Shown here: positions 25,938-35,223 of the stretch, in pieces
Numbering within the stretch: position 1 is the first letter of the stretch
Layout of the letters: each line of letters opens with the position of its first letter
Origin: an uncultured Oscillospiraceae bacterium
GTDB lineage: Bacteria > Bacillota > Clostridia > Oscillospirales > Ruminococcaceae
NCBI GenBank assembly: GCA_910577565.1
Contig: CAJTNJ010000002.1
Coordinates: 62,001-126,000, forward strand
Length of the DNA stretch: 64,000 bases
Direction: 5' to 3'
Position numbers and translations under genes: made by a program
Notes under the pieces: generated by a model
Told to the model about the DNA's origin: nothing
Database searches by the model: none
The model's input: the letters and a program-made list of their open reading frames with translations, nothing else

Positions 25938-27302
25938 TTATAGTCTGTTTACTAAACCAAACATAATCATAGGGATTCGTATTATAAGATAGCATATAAA
26001 AATAATTAAAATATAAAATAGTGAGCGAAAGATATATTTATATGGCAGTATGTTCATAGCTTTAAATAACAGAGAAAAATACAATATATTTATTAAAGAG
26101 AATGAAGCCACAAATATTATAAGACCAATATATATATTGTTAAATAAATATGTGCTTATAGTTAATGAACTTATGATAACAAAAATTTGTGCTGCACAAA
26201 ATAACATAGCATATTTTTGTTTGTTTATGGATATGGGAATTCCCTGCAAGCAAATACTTAAGAACAAGAAAAACGCTTGAATAGATAGAATTCTCACTAT
26301 ATTTCCAGCTATATCCCAATCGGGACCAAGATATAGTTTAAATAAAACATCACCTAATGCTAATATAATAATTACCGGTATTATAGCAAGTTTCATAGAT
26401 ATGATAGCACTTTTATAGGTAAATTTTCCTATAGATTTATTGCTGCGTACCATGTCTGAGGAGGTTTGAAATAGCACTTTGCCAATTGAAGTGCCAATAA
26501 GATTTACAGGCATTGCTATTAATCTTGTAGATGCTGAATATTGTCCGAGCACATTGACCCCAAATAGAGGTTTAATTAATAAGCTCGGTATATTGTTTTT
26601 TAATTCAGTTAAAATACCTGTTGGCAATTGATATGTAATAAACTTTTTATTTCTTTTAAACACTTTTTTATATTCATTTAATTTAAAAGAGAAAAAGCAT
26701 TTTGGAAGGTGTGATTTCATAACCAATAGAGTTATAATCTGACCCAAGATCCAGCTTATAAAATAACCATATTGCTTTATGTCTAAAAGTCCCAAAATAA
26801 TTGCTAGTGTACTATAAGTTATATTATTTATAATAGGATTTTTCATAAGTATTTTATATTTTGATTTGCGATTAAGCCACGTATAGCACGTTTGAATTTG
26901 TTGTAGTGTAAAAATTGAAAAGAAAATATAAATTGCTGTGAATAAAGGATTTAAACTTATAAATCTCGGTGAAATAAAATTAATATATATGTAAAAAATC
27001 ATAGCTACGAGTAAGCTTATAAAAAAAACGCACGATGTTATAACTTTATATGTTTGTTGCATATTTTCATCATCTTTTTCCATCATCATAGCATTGATGA
27101 GTCCGATGTCAGAAAAAGAATTAACGATGTATGAAACAGTGGTTAAAAATGTCCACTCACCTATTATAGAATCGCCATAAATTCTTGTCACAACCGGGAA
27201 TGTTAATAATGTTATTATCTGTCCAAATAGTGCTCCTGATGAAATTTTAAGTGTATTTTTAAAAAAAGTTGAGTTTTGAAGTTTTTGAATAAATTTTTTC
27301 AT
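25938..27302 (-). CDS. Polysaccharide/oligosaccharide flippase (MATE/MOP superfamily)
   Basis: A multi-spanning membrane transporter of 454 residues with about 12-14 hydrophobic helices. It begins with the typical flippase opening KISSGALFGQIITLLTFPVVTRIYGDS, followed by a middle segment YQLPTGILTELKNNIPSLLIKPLFG as in Wzx/RfbX. It would move lipid-linked sugars across the inner membrane for capsule or wall polysaccharide, inferred from the family. No glycosyltransferases are nearby, so its sugar substrate is unknown. It lies alone on the minus strand, with AAGGT as ribosome site, and is divergent from comM. Confidence 0.85.
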   Translation of the reverse strand: MKKFIQKLQNSTFFKNTLKISSGALFGQIITLLTFPVVTRIYGDSIIGEWTFLTTVSYIVNSFSDIGLINAMMMEKDDENMQQTYKVITSCVFFISLLVAMIFYIYINFISPRFISLNPLFTAIYIFFSIFTLQQIQTCYTWLNRKSKYKILMKNPIINNITYSTLAIILGLLDIKQYGYFISWILGQIITLLVMKSHLPKCFFSFKLNEYKKVFKRNKKFITYQLPTGILTELKNNIPSLLIKPLFGVNVLGQYSASTRLIAMPVNLIGTSIGKVLFQTSSDMVRSNKSIGKFTYKSAIISMKLAIIPVIIILALGDVLFKLYLGPDWDIAGNIVRILSIQAFFLFLSICLQGIPISINKQKYAMLFCAAQIFVIISSLTISTYLFNNIYIGLIIFVASFSLINILYFSLLFKAMNILPYKYIFRSLFYILIIFICYLIIRIPMIMFGLVNRL

Positions 27303-27416
27303 TTTTCTTACCTTATAATAATCAATTTTGGAAATTTACAATTATTTTAATCGATATTATAAAGACATATTATAACATTATATCTGATTAAACTCAAATT
27401 AAAATATAAATATAAT

Positions 27417-27445
27417 TTGCGAATGTTGCATGTTTATATTATAAT
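27417..27445 (+). promoter_or_regulatory. SigA-type promoter of comM
   Basis: TTGCGA (27417-27422), a 17-base spacer, and TATAAT (27440-27445), about 80 bases before the comM ATG. Confidence 0.55.
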
Positions 27446-27525
27446 AATTTACATAAATATAGCTATTAATTGTAAGATTGAATATTAAAAATTTTAAGCA
27501 AAAAATAGGAAGTAAGGTAAAAATT

Positions 27526-29052
27526 ATGCTATGTAGAGTAAAAAGCATGGGCTTAATTGGGCTTAGTGCTTACGCAGTTACGGTTGAAGTGGATGTATCA
27601 GTTGGTCTGCCAACATTTGAGCTTGTTGGATTGCCAGATGCTGCTGTAAAAGAAAGCAGAGAAAGAGTTAGAGCGTCATTAAAAAACTGTGGATATGAAT
27701 TTCCGATTGGCAGAGTTATTATTAATTTAGCGCCTGCTGATGTAAAAAAAGTTGGTCCACTTTACGATTTGCCTATTTTGCTTGGAATTATGAAAGCAAG
27801 TGAACAATTGAGTAAATGCATAGATAACTCTTGCTTTATAGGTGAGTTATCACTTGGTGGAGAGGTGCGCAGATGTGCTGGCGTTTTACCAATGGTAATT
27901 GAAGCAAAAAGTCGTGGAATAAAAAGCATATTTGTTCCAAAAGATAATGCTCTTGAAGCAAGCATTGTAGATGGAATTAAAGTTTATGGGGTTTCTGATA
28001 TTGGTGAGTTGATTAGATTTTTAAATGGAGAAGACTGCATAAAACAACTAACTTATAATAAGTTAAATATTAAACAAAAAAGCTTTGACGTTGATTTTAG
28101 TGATGTAAAAGGCCAAGCACTTGCAAAAAGAGCACTTGAAATAGCAGCTGCTGGTGGCCATAATGTGCTATTAATTGGGCCTCCTGGTTCAGGGAAGAGC
28201 ATGCTTGCAAAGAGGTTACCAACAATATTGCCAGAACTTACATTTGATGAATCTATAGAGGTTACAAATGTGCATTCAGTAGTTGGAAAACTGTCTTGTG
28301 ATAATCCGCTAATTTCAGTTCGTCCTTTTAGGTCGCCTCATCATACCATATCATCTGTTGGTTTATCCGGCGGAGGGTCTAATGTAAAACCGGGTGAAAT
28401 TTCTATGGCACACCACGGAGTTCTTTTTTTAGATGAACTTCCTGAATTTAAACGTGATGTAAAGGAAGTTTTACGGCAACCTATTGAAGATGAGCAAATT
28501 ACTATAACAAGAGCTGCTGTTTCAGTTACATATCCTTGTTCTATAATTGTAGTTGCTGCTATGAATCCATGCCCTTGTGGTTATTTCGGACAACCTACAA
28601 GAGAATGCACATGTTCCTACTCTAAAGTGGAACAATATTTGTCTAAAGTTTCTGGACCGCTACTTGACAGACTTGATATACATGTAGATGTAGCGCCGGT
28701 TGAATTTGACGATTTAACTCAGAGTAAGCAAGAAGAAACATCTGCGCAAATCAGATGTAGAGTAGAAAAAGCAAGGTCTATCCAACAAAAGAGGTATAAA
28801 AAATATTCATTTTCAAACAATGCAAAACTTGCAAGTTCTCAAATGAAAAAATATTGCGTTTTAACCGATTCCGCAAAGATTATGCTTAGAAATGCATTTG
28901 ATAAAATGGGGTTGTCCGCAAGAGCTTATGATAAAATATTAAAAGTTTCGAGAACTATAGCTGATTTAGATGGACAAGATGTTATACAAAGCTATCATAT
29001 TGCAGAAGCTATTCAATATCGCAGTATGGATAGAAAATATTGGAAAAATTAA
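27526..29052 (+). CDS. comM: YifB/ComM-family AAA+ ATPase (Mg-chelatase-like)
   Basis: A hexameric helicase-like AAA+ protein. In Gram-negative bacteria ComM drives branch migration in transformation; in Clostridia its role is less certain. The N-terminal LonC-like domain (about 1-170) has VEVDVSVGLPTFELVGLPDAAVKESRERV in parts. The AAA+ core has Walker A GPPGSGKS, Walker B LFLDELPEF, and the conserved MNPCPCGYFG cysteine motif. A C-terminal Mg-chelatase helical domain ends the 508-residue protein. The frame extends upstream to a TTG at 27478, but the ATG at 27526, preceded by an AAGG motif, gives the expected MLCRVKSMG start. Confidence 0.93.
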   Translation: MLCRVKSMGLIGLSAYAVTVEVDVSVGLPTFELVGLPDAAVKESRERVRASLKNCGYEFPIGRVIINLAPADVKKVGPLYDLPILLGIMKASEQLSKCIDNSCFIGELSLGGEVRRCAGVLPMVIEAKSRGIKSIFVPKDNALEASIVDGIKVYGVSDIGELIRFLNGEDCIKQLTYNKLNIKQKSFDVDFSDVKGQALAKRALEIAAAGGHNVLLIGPPGSGKSMLAKRLPTILPELTFDESIEVTNVHSVVGKLSCDNPLISVRPFRSPHHTISSVGLSGGGSNVKPGEISMAHHGVLFLDELPEFKRDVKEVLRQPIEDEQITITRAAVSVTYPCSIIVVAAMNPCPCGYFGQPTRECTCSYSKVEQYLSKVSGPLLDRLDIHVDVAPVEFDDLTQSKQEETSAQIRCRVEKARSIQQKRYKKYSFSNNAKLASSQMKKYCVLTDSAKIMLRNAFDKMGLSARAYDKILKVSRTIADLDGQDVIQSYHIAEAIQYRSMDRKYWKN

Positions 29053-29091
29053 ATATTATTTTATAATTATAAGTATTTTAGGAGAAAAATT

Positions 29092-29538
29092 ATGAAATTA
29101 GTTATACAAAGAGTTACAGATGCTAGTCTTAAAGTAAACAATGAGGAAATATCAAAAATTGGGAGAGGTTACTTAGTATTAATTGGAATTAAAAATTTAG
29201 ACACAAAAGAAAATGCAGATTATTTAGTAAATAAGTTAGTAAACTTAAGAATTTTTGAAGATGGAAATGATAAATTAAATTTATCAATAAAAGATATAAA
29301 TGGAGAGTTACTTTTAGTTTCTCAATTTACACTTTATGGAGATTGTTCTAGAGGTAATAGGCCATCATTTATAGAAGCTGCAAGACCAGAAGATGCAAAA
29401 GAAATATATGATTATTTTATTCAAGAGTGTAAAAAACATGTAAAAATAGTTAAAGAGGGTGTTTTTGGTAGTAACATGAAAATAAATTTAACAAATGATG
29501 GACCAGCAACTATAATAATGGAAAATAAAGATAGGTGA
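29092..29538 (+). CDS. dtd: D-aminoacyl-tRNA deacylase
   Basis: It hydrolyses D-amino acids and misacylated glycine from tRNA. The 148-residue protein carries the family motifs LVSQFTLYGDCSRGNRPSF, which holds the SQ(F) active-site segment, and NDGPATII at the C-terminus in place of the usual N-x-GPVT. The N-terminus MKLVIQRVTDASLKV is typical. The gene follows comM by 39 bases and has a TAGGAG ribosome site. Compared with its neighbours it has more TTA codons and fewer C/G third positions, a mild sign of different origin. It ends close to a gene fragment with an unrelated frame. Confidence 0.95.
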   Translation: MKLVIQRVTDASLKVNNEEISKIGRGYLVLIGIKNLDTKENADYLVNKLVNLRIFEDGNDKLNLSIKDINGELLLVSQFTLYGDCSRGNRPSFIEAARPEDAKEIYDYFIQECKKHVKIVKEGVFGSNMKINLTNDGPATIIMENKDR

Positions 29539-29550
29539 TGATTATGTTGA

Positions 29551-29926
29551 AAGAAAAAATAAGACCAAGTCAGGAAATACGCTTCAATGGGACTACCAAG
29601 TTTCTGCAAAATATGAAGGAACAAGAAATGTTAAAAGAATAAGAACATCCTTTAAAGGTTCAGCATCTTTGAGAAATTCAGCATCGATTAATTTGGGAAT
29701 CTCATTAAGTGGTGTAAGTGCTGGTTCTAGTTCAAGTTGGCAATATATTACTACAGTAGAAAAATATTGGGAAAACACCAATGGAGCTGATAATTCATGG
29801 TACCGTTCTAATATGGCGGTTTCTCCTTCAATAGATTATAGACCTAACACAATATCAATACATAATGCAGCAACATTAGAATTAGATAATAACGTTATGG
29901 TTTATTACATAACGGCAAGCGTATAA
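29551..29926 (+). pseudogene. Truncated gene fragment encoding an exported-type C-terminal domain
   Basis: An open frame without a usable start runs from about 29551 to TAA at 29926. The predicted peptide (ends ...SGNTLQWDYQVSAKYEG, GSASLRNSASINLG, SSSSWQYITTVEKYW, then MVYYITASV) is rich in Ser, Gly and Asn and resembles a secreted beta-sandwich protein end. A short MLKEKIRPSQE frame overlaps it after the dtd stop, but in another phase and quickly ends. The simplest reading is the 3' remnant of a gene for an exported protein whose N-terminal half and signal peptide were deleted. I do not recognise a family. Confidence 0.5.
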
Positions 29927-29971
29927 ATTTAGAAAACAGCATGATTTAACTCAGCATGAAAGAGAGGGTGT

Positions 29972-30847
29972 ATGAAGAAATTAATAATAAGTGTTTTAGC
30001 ATTAATTTTAATTTTAACTGGATGTGCAGAAGGTAAATATCCGCACGCAGATGGGGAAAATACAATTTTGCTTTTAGATAGATTTGGACACAAGTTTTTT
30101 TCATATAATATGGATAAGTATAATGTAGAGGAAAAGTGCGAAAAAAACAGCTTTGTACAATATGAATTTCCAACTCAGTGTGAATATTATACCTCAGGAG
30201 ATGGAACAACCTTAGATTTTTCTATTATTAAGATAGAAAATAATGAAGTAAAAGAATTATTAAAAATTGATAATGGGAAATATATTTTACCATTATCAGC
30301 AACAGATGACGACTTGTTTTTTTGTTTGGGGGCAGATACAGAAGATGACTTTAATAAGGTTCTAGTGAAGTATGACAAGGGAAATAATGAATTAATTGAA
30401 TATTCCAAAGTGAGTGGTCGCATTAATAGAGGAACAATAATTGGCAATAAATTGTTTTACAACGTTTTGGAACAGACAGATGAAAAAAGAAAATATAGTT
30501 TATATTCTGTGAAGTTTGATGACATAGAAGCTGAACCTATTTTAGAAAAACAAGATTTAAAATGTGATGATATATATTCTCAGGGTGACAGATTATATTT
30601 TTCAGATGAAAAATACATATATAGTGATGACGGAAAAAAATTTTTAAAAGCATCACAAAATTATTTTGTTGGTGAGAATTTATTAGTCCAATATTGTATA
30701 GATGATAATAAAGATATGGCAATGAAAGTGACAAATACCGAAACAAATGAAATAGTGTTTACATCAAGCCAAATATTAGGATTTGAGGTAAAAGAAAATA
30801 AGATTATAGCATATTGTTATGGTAAAATAGAGACATTCGATTTTTAA
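29972..30847 (+). CDS. Lipoprotein with repeated beta-propeller-like strands
   Basis: A 291-residue predicted lipoprotein: basic N-terminus, hydrophobic core, and lipobox ILTGC with the modified cysteine at residue 18. The mature part is acidic and built of short beta-strand repeats (TDDDLFFCLG, KVSGRINRGTIIGNKLFYN, DDIYSQGDRLYFSDE, KYIYSDDGKKF), which suggests a propeller or DUF5050-like sensor. A GAGAGGGTG ribosome site precedes the ATG. Fourteen bases separate it from an ABC ATPase, and a permease follows, so the lipoprotein may be the extracytoplasmic partner of that transporter. That link is inference from order. Confidence 0.6.
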   Translation: MKKLIISVLALILILTGCAEGKYPHADGENTILLLDRFGHKFFSYNMDKYNVEEKCEKNSFVQYEFPTQCEYYTSGDGTTLDFSIIKIENNEVKELLKIDNGKYILPLSATDDDLFFCLGADTEDDFNKVLVKYDKGNNELIEYSKVSGRINRGTIIGNKLFYNVLEQTDEKRKYSLYSVKFDDIEAEPILEKQDLKCDDIYSQGDRLYFSDEKYIYSDDGKKFLKASQNYFVGENLLVQYCIDDNKDMAMKVTNTETNEIVFTSSQILGFEVKENKIIAYCYGKIETFDF

Positions 30848-30861
30848 TTTGAGGTGAAAAT

Positions 30862-31476
30862 GTGTCTGGAAAAATAATTCTAAATGGTATATCAAAAATA
30901 TTTGAAGAAAAATGTATTATAGATGATATTAGTTATATATTTGAACAGGGTAAAATATATATAATAAGTGGAGAAAGTGGTTGTGGAAAAACTACTTTAT
31001 TAAATATTTTGGCAGGGTATATCTCCCCTGATAATGGCAATGTTACGACAAATTCAAAAATATCGTATATGTTTCAGGATGAACTGCTTTTTTCGAATTT
31101 AACAGTTAGAGAAAACTTATATATAAGGTTATATGCATATAAAAACTCAGATATCGATTATGACGAAGTGATAAATGAGGCGCTTGTGAGCCTTGGCATT
31201 GAGTCATTAATTGATAAAAAAGTAAATTTATTATCTGGTGGTGAGCGCCAAAGAGTGCAGCTTGCATCAATATTGCTTTCTGAACCGGACGTAATTTTAT
31301 TGGATGAACCAACAGTTAAGCTCGATGAAGAAAATAAAGTAAAAATGATAGAAGTAGTTGAACACATATTTAAAGACAAGACACTGATTATCGTGACGCA
31401 TGATGAAAAAAAGTTCAGTGGAAAGTATACCAAATTAAAGATAACAAAGGGTAAATTATATGAGGATGAATTATAA
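30862..31476 (+). CDS. ABC transporter ATP-binding protein
   Basis: A 204-residue ATPase of an export-type ABC transporter, in the LolD/MacB-like group by its small size and pairing with an FtsX-like permease. It has Walker A SGESGCGKTTLLN, a Q-loop (MFQDELLF), the signature LSGGERQRVQL, Walker B VILLDEPT, and the H-loop IIVTHDE. It starts with GTG behind GAGGTG. It overlaps the permease start by 17 bases, which implies translational coupling. The substrate is unknown; such sets often export peptides, antibiotics or lipoproteins, or sense antimicrobial peptides. Confidence 0.9.
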   Translation: MSGKIILNGISKIFEEKCIIDDISYIFEQGKIYIISGESGCGKTTLLNILAGYISPDNGNVTTNSKISYMFQDELLFSNLTVRENLYIRLYAYKNSDIDYDEVINEALVSLGIESLIDKKVNLLSGGERQRVQLASILLSEPDVILLDEPTVKLDEENKVKMIEVVEHIFKDKTLIIVTHDEKKFSGKYTKLKITKGKLYEDEL

Positions 31477-32660
31477 GAAAATATCTAAAATGATACTAAA
31501 AAAATCAAATAAATATTTAAAGATATCTGTGGCACTATTTGCTTTTTCACTTATTTTTCTATCAACATTTTTAATTATGTTTATAAACCAATATATGCAA
31601 GTAAAACGGGACTTTATTGACAACGATAACACGCATATTATTGAAGTTTCCTATGAAGAGCATCAGAATAATGTATGTGAACTTAAATTTTCTGATCTAG
31701 AAGATATGGATATAGAGATAAAAGCAAATTTTAAAGATTTACAGTATGATATTGTTAAAGAATATCAATTGAATTTTGGAATTGAAGATGAAAACCATAA
31801 CACGATGTTTATTTATGGACTGTCAGATAATGCTTCAAAGTTTTTAAACGGAGTAGAACTTAAAAACGATAACATATATCAAAATACTGCAAACGTTGAG
31901 TATATAACCTTAAAAATTCCTATTATATTTGCTGATAAAAATGGTCTGACAAGCAATGATATAGTTTCATATCAATTAAAAAATAATTCAATAGATCTTA
32001 AAAACACTATCTTTAATTCGTATAAAGAACAAAAAGATAGGGCGTTTGTGAATTTTGAAACTTATAAAAAAATAATTGAACAAGCTTATAATATTAATTG
32101 GGACGACTTTGAACATCAATTTGATATAAAAAACATTTTTGGCATACAAGCGATACATAAGGTATTTATACATATAAATGACTTAAATCAAGTTGAAAAA
32201 ATCGCTACAATCATTGATAATATGGGCTTTGCAACGAACTATACTTTTAAATCGTTTGACAATTTTTCAGAATCAATGAACAACACAGTTTTTATATTTA
32301 TAATTTTGGTATTTACAATTTTAGCAATTACAATTATTTATATGATTCTGTCGTTTAATTCCTATTTAAAAGTTCAACAAAAAGATATGGGCATTTTAAA
32401 GCAATATGGATACAGCGAAAAGAAAATACATAAGATTTATAGCAGAAACATCAAAGGTTTTTTACTTTATTACAATATTTAATGTGTTAATAGGGCTAGT
32501 TTTCATTGGCTTTAAGGATTTTAGTTACATATTATTAATTTTTGGAATTGTAAGTTTGCTGCAATATATAATAAATAGAATAATAGTGAATGTACTGCTA
32601 AAATCATATACGAAGAAAAATATTATGGATCTATTAAAAAAGAGTAAAGAGTTTGAATAA
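31460..32660 (+). pseudogene. FtsX/MacB-like ABC permease, interrupted by a frameshift
   Basis: A single permease appears to be split. The first frame (31460-32482) has an N-terminal helix (about 22-45), a long extracytoplasmic domain, and a second helix (about 270-298) with a QQKDMGILKQYGYSEKKI cytoplasmic signature typical of FtsX-like permeases. It then reads into a stop right after a run of six T at 32458-32463. A second frame (open from 32406, used after the break) supplies the two missing helices (FYFITIFNVLIGLVF and FSYILLIFGIVSLLQYI) to 32660. One extra T in the run restores one frame of about 400 codons. It could be a dead gene, phase variation or a sequencing error. Confidence 0.8.
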
Positions 32661-32799
32661 ATTTCTTTGAAAAGATATCAAAATGATAAAAAACAATAAT
32701 TTATAGATAAAGGTATGGAATATAATAAAAAAAGCAACAAAATTGAAATGCTTTCAAGTGAAAAATATATCGGATTTAATTCGTTAAATTAATCAAAAA

Positions 32800-32935
32800 A
32801 GTGAAATTGCTCTAAAATAGAATATAATATGCAGTAAATAAAGATGTAAAAAAAGAAAAAAACAGGCAAAATGAGATTAAAAAGTCAAATATACAAATGT
32901 AAATAACTGAGAAAAGAAATATACGCCAACTATTC
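32800..32935 (+). mobile_element. IS1-like remnant 2
   Basis: A short piece resembling the 5' frame of the IS1-like element at 49508-50300. It shares AAACAGGCAAAA-type and CAAATATACAAATGTAAAT-like strings (zinc-ribbon coding part). No open frame survives. Confidence 0.5.
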
Positions 32936-33032
32936 CGTGTTTCCTATTCCATTAAAATGATAAAAATTTACTGCATTTACCGCTTTATATTTTATATTTC
33001 TTATTTTGTTTTTGCCTTATCTTTTTTAATGA

Positions 33033-33064
33033 AGCACCCTTTTCAAAAAGGGTGCGTTTTTATT
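33033..33064 (+). terminator. Terminator hairpin
   Basis: GCACCCTTTT pairs with AAAAGGGTGC across a short CA loop and is followed by GTTTTTATTTT. It is oriented for forward transcription from the ABC region. Read on the minus strand it lacks a T tail, so it does not serve the tRNA-Arg that follows. Confidence 0.75.
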
Positions 33065-33167
33065 TTAATCTAGCATTTAGAACATAAAAATTTATGTATA
33101 ATTTATTAACAACATTAAAAAAACCATAAATAAGGGCTTTCTTTTTTTATAATTTGCAGTACTTAGA

Positions 33168-33244
33168 TGGTGCGCCAGAAGGGATTTGAACCCCTGACCT
33201 ACTGGTTCGTAGCCAGTTACTCTATCCAGCTGAGCTACTGGCGC
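33168..33244 (-). tRNA. tRNA-Arg (anticodon ACG)
   Basis: Acceptor stem GCGCCAG/CTGGCGC, anticodon stem ACTGG/CCAGT around loop CTACGAA with ACG, T arm GGTTCAAATCC, discriminator A, and encoded CCA. It is isolated on the minus strand, with IS remnants on both sides within a few hundred bases. The ACG anticodon needs A34 editing by TadA, which is also encoded in this window. Confidence 0.95.
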
Positions 33245-33291
33245 TTAAATAACTGTATAATATTTTTATATTATACCACAACATGTATTAA

Positions 33292-33353
33292 TTGTCAAAC
33301 TACACAGTACAGTAAAGAGGAATGTTCAATGTATGTGTTACAATAATATGTGA
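33292..33353 (+). repeat. Imperfect direct repeat, left copy
   Basis: About 62 bases starting TTGTCAAACTACACAGTAC and ending GTGTTACAATAATATG. They match 34372-34437 in the same direction with scattered differences, flanking the IS481-like remnant. Confidence 0.75.
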
Positions 33354-34370
33354 CAAAAGGAAAAAAAGATAGCAAATAGGAGCAACCTGTGTTAAGGTTG
33401 AGTTACAAATAAAAATGAAAGGTAGGTGTTCTATTCACTATGAATAAGATAACACAAACTATGCTTTATCGTCAATCTTTGTTTTATATGCTAAAAAGCA
33501 TTGTGTTACTAAAGCGGCTATTCACTATCGTACCAACCGACAGTATATTTATCGTCGGTTAAAAAGATATGACGGCATATTACATTATCTTTCTGACAAG
33601 TCTCACAAACCAATCATCATTTTAATCAACATATTGAGCAAGAACTTGCATTGATTCGCAATATGTAACTAAGAAATTCCTATACGGGTCTAATTGTCTT
33701 ATGGGTAAAATTGCGGCAGTGTGGATATATTCGCTCTATCTCTGGGATGTATTGTGTTCTGATTCGAAGCGGTCAAATAGCTATAAAACTAACCAAATTC
33801 AAAGTATATTCCTAAGCCATATAAGCAAATGAAATATCTTGGTCAGCGCACACAAATAGATGTAAAATTTGTCTCTTCAGTTTACTTAATAGGCGATACA
33901 AAAGGTAAGAAATTTATCAATATACAGCAATATATTAATACAGCAGATATCGCTATTTAGAAGCTTTAAAAAGCATAGCACCTATTCTTTATGCGATGTT
34001 CTTAAAACATTTAGTCAAAGCATTTCTATATGCTATTGAGTGCGTTCAAACAAACAATAGCTCCTGATTCACCAATCGCTTAAAAACTTTCGAATGTCTG
34101 AAAGAAAAATCTTATTTGAAGTTACTCTTTCTAAGTTAGGAATAAAGTACAAAATGATAAGATCATATGCACCAATACATAATGGCAGAGTGGAACGTTC
34201 TCATAGTAAGTATAACGAATAATTTATGCTTCACATACATTCTATTCCTTCTATGATTTCAAAAGCAACTGGTGGTTATAAGGCGTTAATACAATAAATT
34301 TCAAATGTGTCCTCTAAATTGGCACTCTCCTAAACATACTCTTTTTGCTTTTTCTAATGTGTAATACATC
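33335..34370 (+). mobile_element. IS481-like insertion sequence, degenerate (remnant B)
   Basis: Conceptual translation over several frames gives an IS481-type transposase. The N-terminus has KAAIHYRTNRQYIYRRLKRYDG and LSDKSHKP. The catalytic core has QMKYLGQRTQIDVKFV (first Asp), a GDTKGKKF block, and a NNSSEFT segment where active enzymes have a DNGSEF-type motif, so the second Asp is lost. It ends with LGIKYKMIRSYAPIHNGRVERSHSKYNE. Numerous stops and frameshifts make it dead. It sits immediately beside the tRNA-Arg gene. The 5' half matches the inverted fragment at 14705-15145. Confidence 0.82.
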
Positions 34371-34371
34371 A

Positions 34372-34437
34372 TTGACAAACCTACACAGTACTAGAGTGAG
34401 AGTACATCAACATGTAAGTGTTACAATAATATGTTAT
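34372..34437 (+). repeat. Imperfect direct repeat, right copy
   Basis: Starts TTGACAAACCTACACAGTAC and ends GTGTTACAATAATATG, parallel to 33292-33353. It could be the left edge of a second tandem IS copy that was later lost, or a long target-region duplication. Confidence 0.75.
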
Positions 34438-34544
34438 ACTTACATTTAAAATAGAAATTTCAAATTATAAATCTTTATATATTTTAATTTTTGTGATATG
34501 ATAAATTTATATTATTGTGATATAATAAAAATATAAAATGTGAA

Positions 34545-35010
34545 AAAGGAGAAAAGCAGGCAAAGACGGCTGAAACAAAACTTGAAACCAAATGTACAAT
34601 TGTAAACAATTTAGAAAAATTTATATATTCAAATCAAAAATAAAGAAATAGACAATAAAACTTTATATGGAAGGAAACAGTGGAAGAGTATTATAGAAAT
34701 ATTTGAAATAGGTAAAAATACATGCTTACGCTGGATAAAAAAATATACGAAGGAATTAAAATTAAAGATAAACTTAATTAGAGTATTGAATTAATTAGAA
34801 ATTGATGCACTTTATAATTTTGCAAAGAGAAAAAACAGAATATATGTGATAACGCTTGTAAGTAGAAATAAGAAACAAATAGAAAATCTAAATATTTTGT
34901 TCTATATATACTGATAAAGCTTTTAATAAATTTGTCTTAGTTAAGTTTTTAAATTCTTCAATTAAATTTGATCTCTTCTCTTTTATTTAAGGCTTCTATT
35001 TATTATAGAG
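34545..35010 (+). mobile_element. IS1-like remnant 3
   Basis: Matches the IS1-like element on parts of both frames. Examples are GGAAACAGTGGAAGAG and GGATAAAAAAATATACGA (end of frame 1, tryptophan-isoleucine region), AAGAGAAAAAACAGAATAT-ATGTGATAACGCTTGTAAG (start of frame 2), and AAAGCTTTTAATAAATTTGTCTTAG (3' part). About 250 bases of the second frame are deleted between the last two blocks. No reading frame is intact. Confidence 0.75.
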
Positions 35011-35223
35011 CTATTTTTCAACTTAAAAGGCTTTAAAAAATCGAAAAAGTATTTTTAAATAATTAAATGAATAATAGAAGTCGTTTAAATTATAAATCAG
35101 ATATTTATGCGAATTTAATAACAATTATAAAAATATGATTTTATTAATAGTTAATTTTATAATAATATCAAAAATTTATATTTTGTTGTGTAAAATATAT
35201 TAAGGAATTGAAAGAGGTTTTAT

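Noticed and set aside
33240..34440. Integrated prophage or island at tRNA-Arg
   Set aside because: Only IS-type transposase relics are present; no integrase, phage structural genes or att duplication of the tRNA end were seen.
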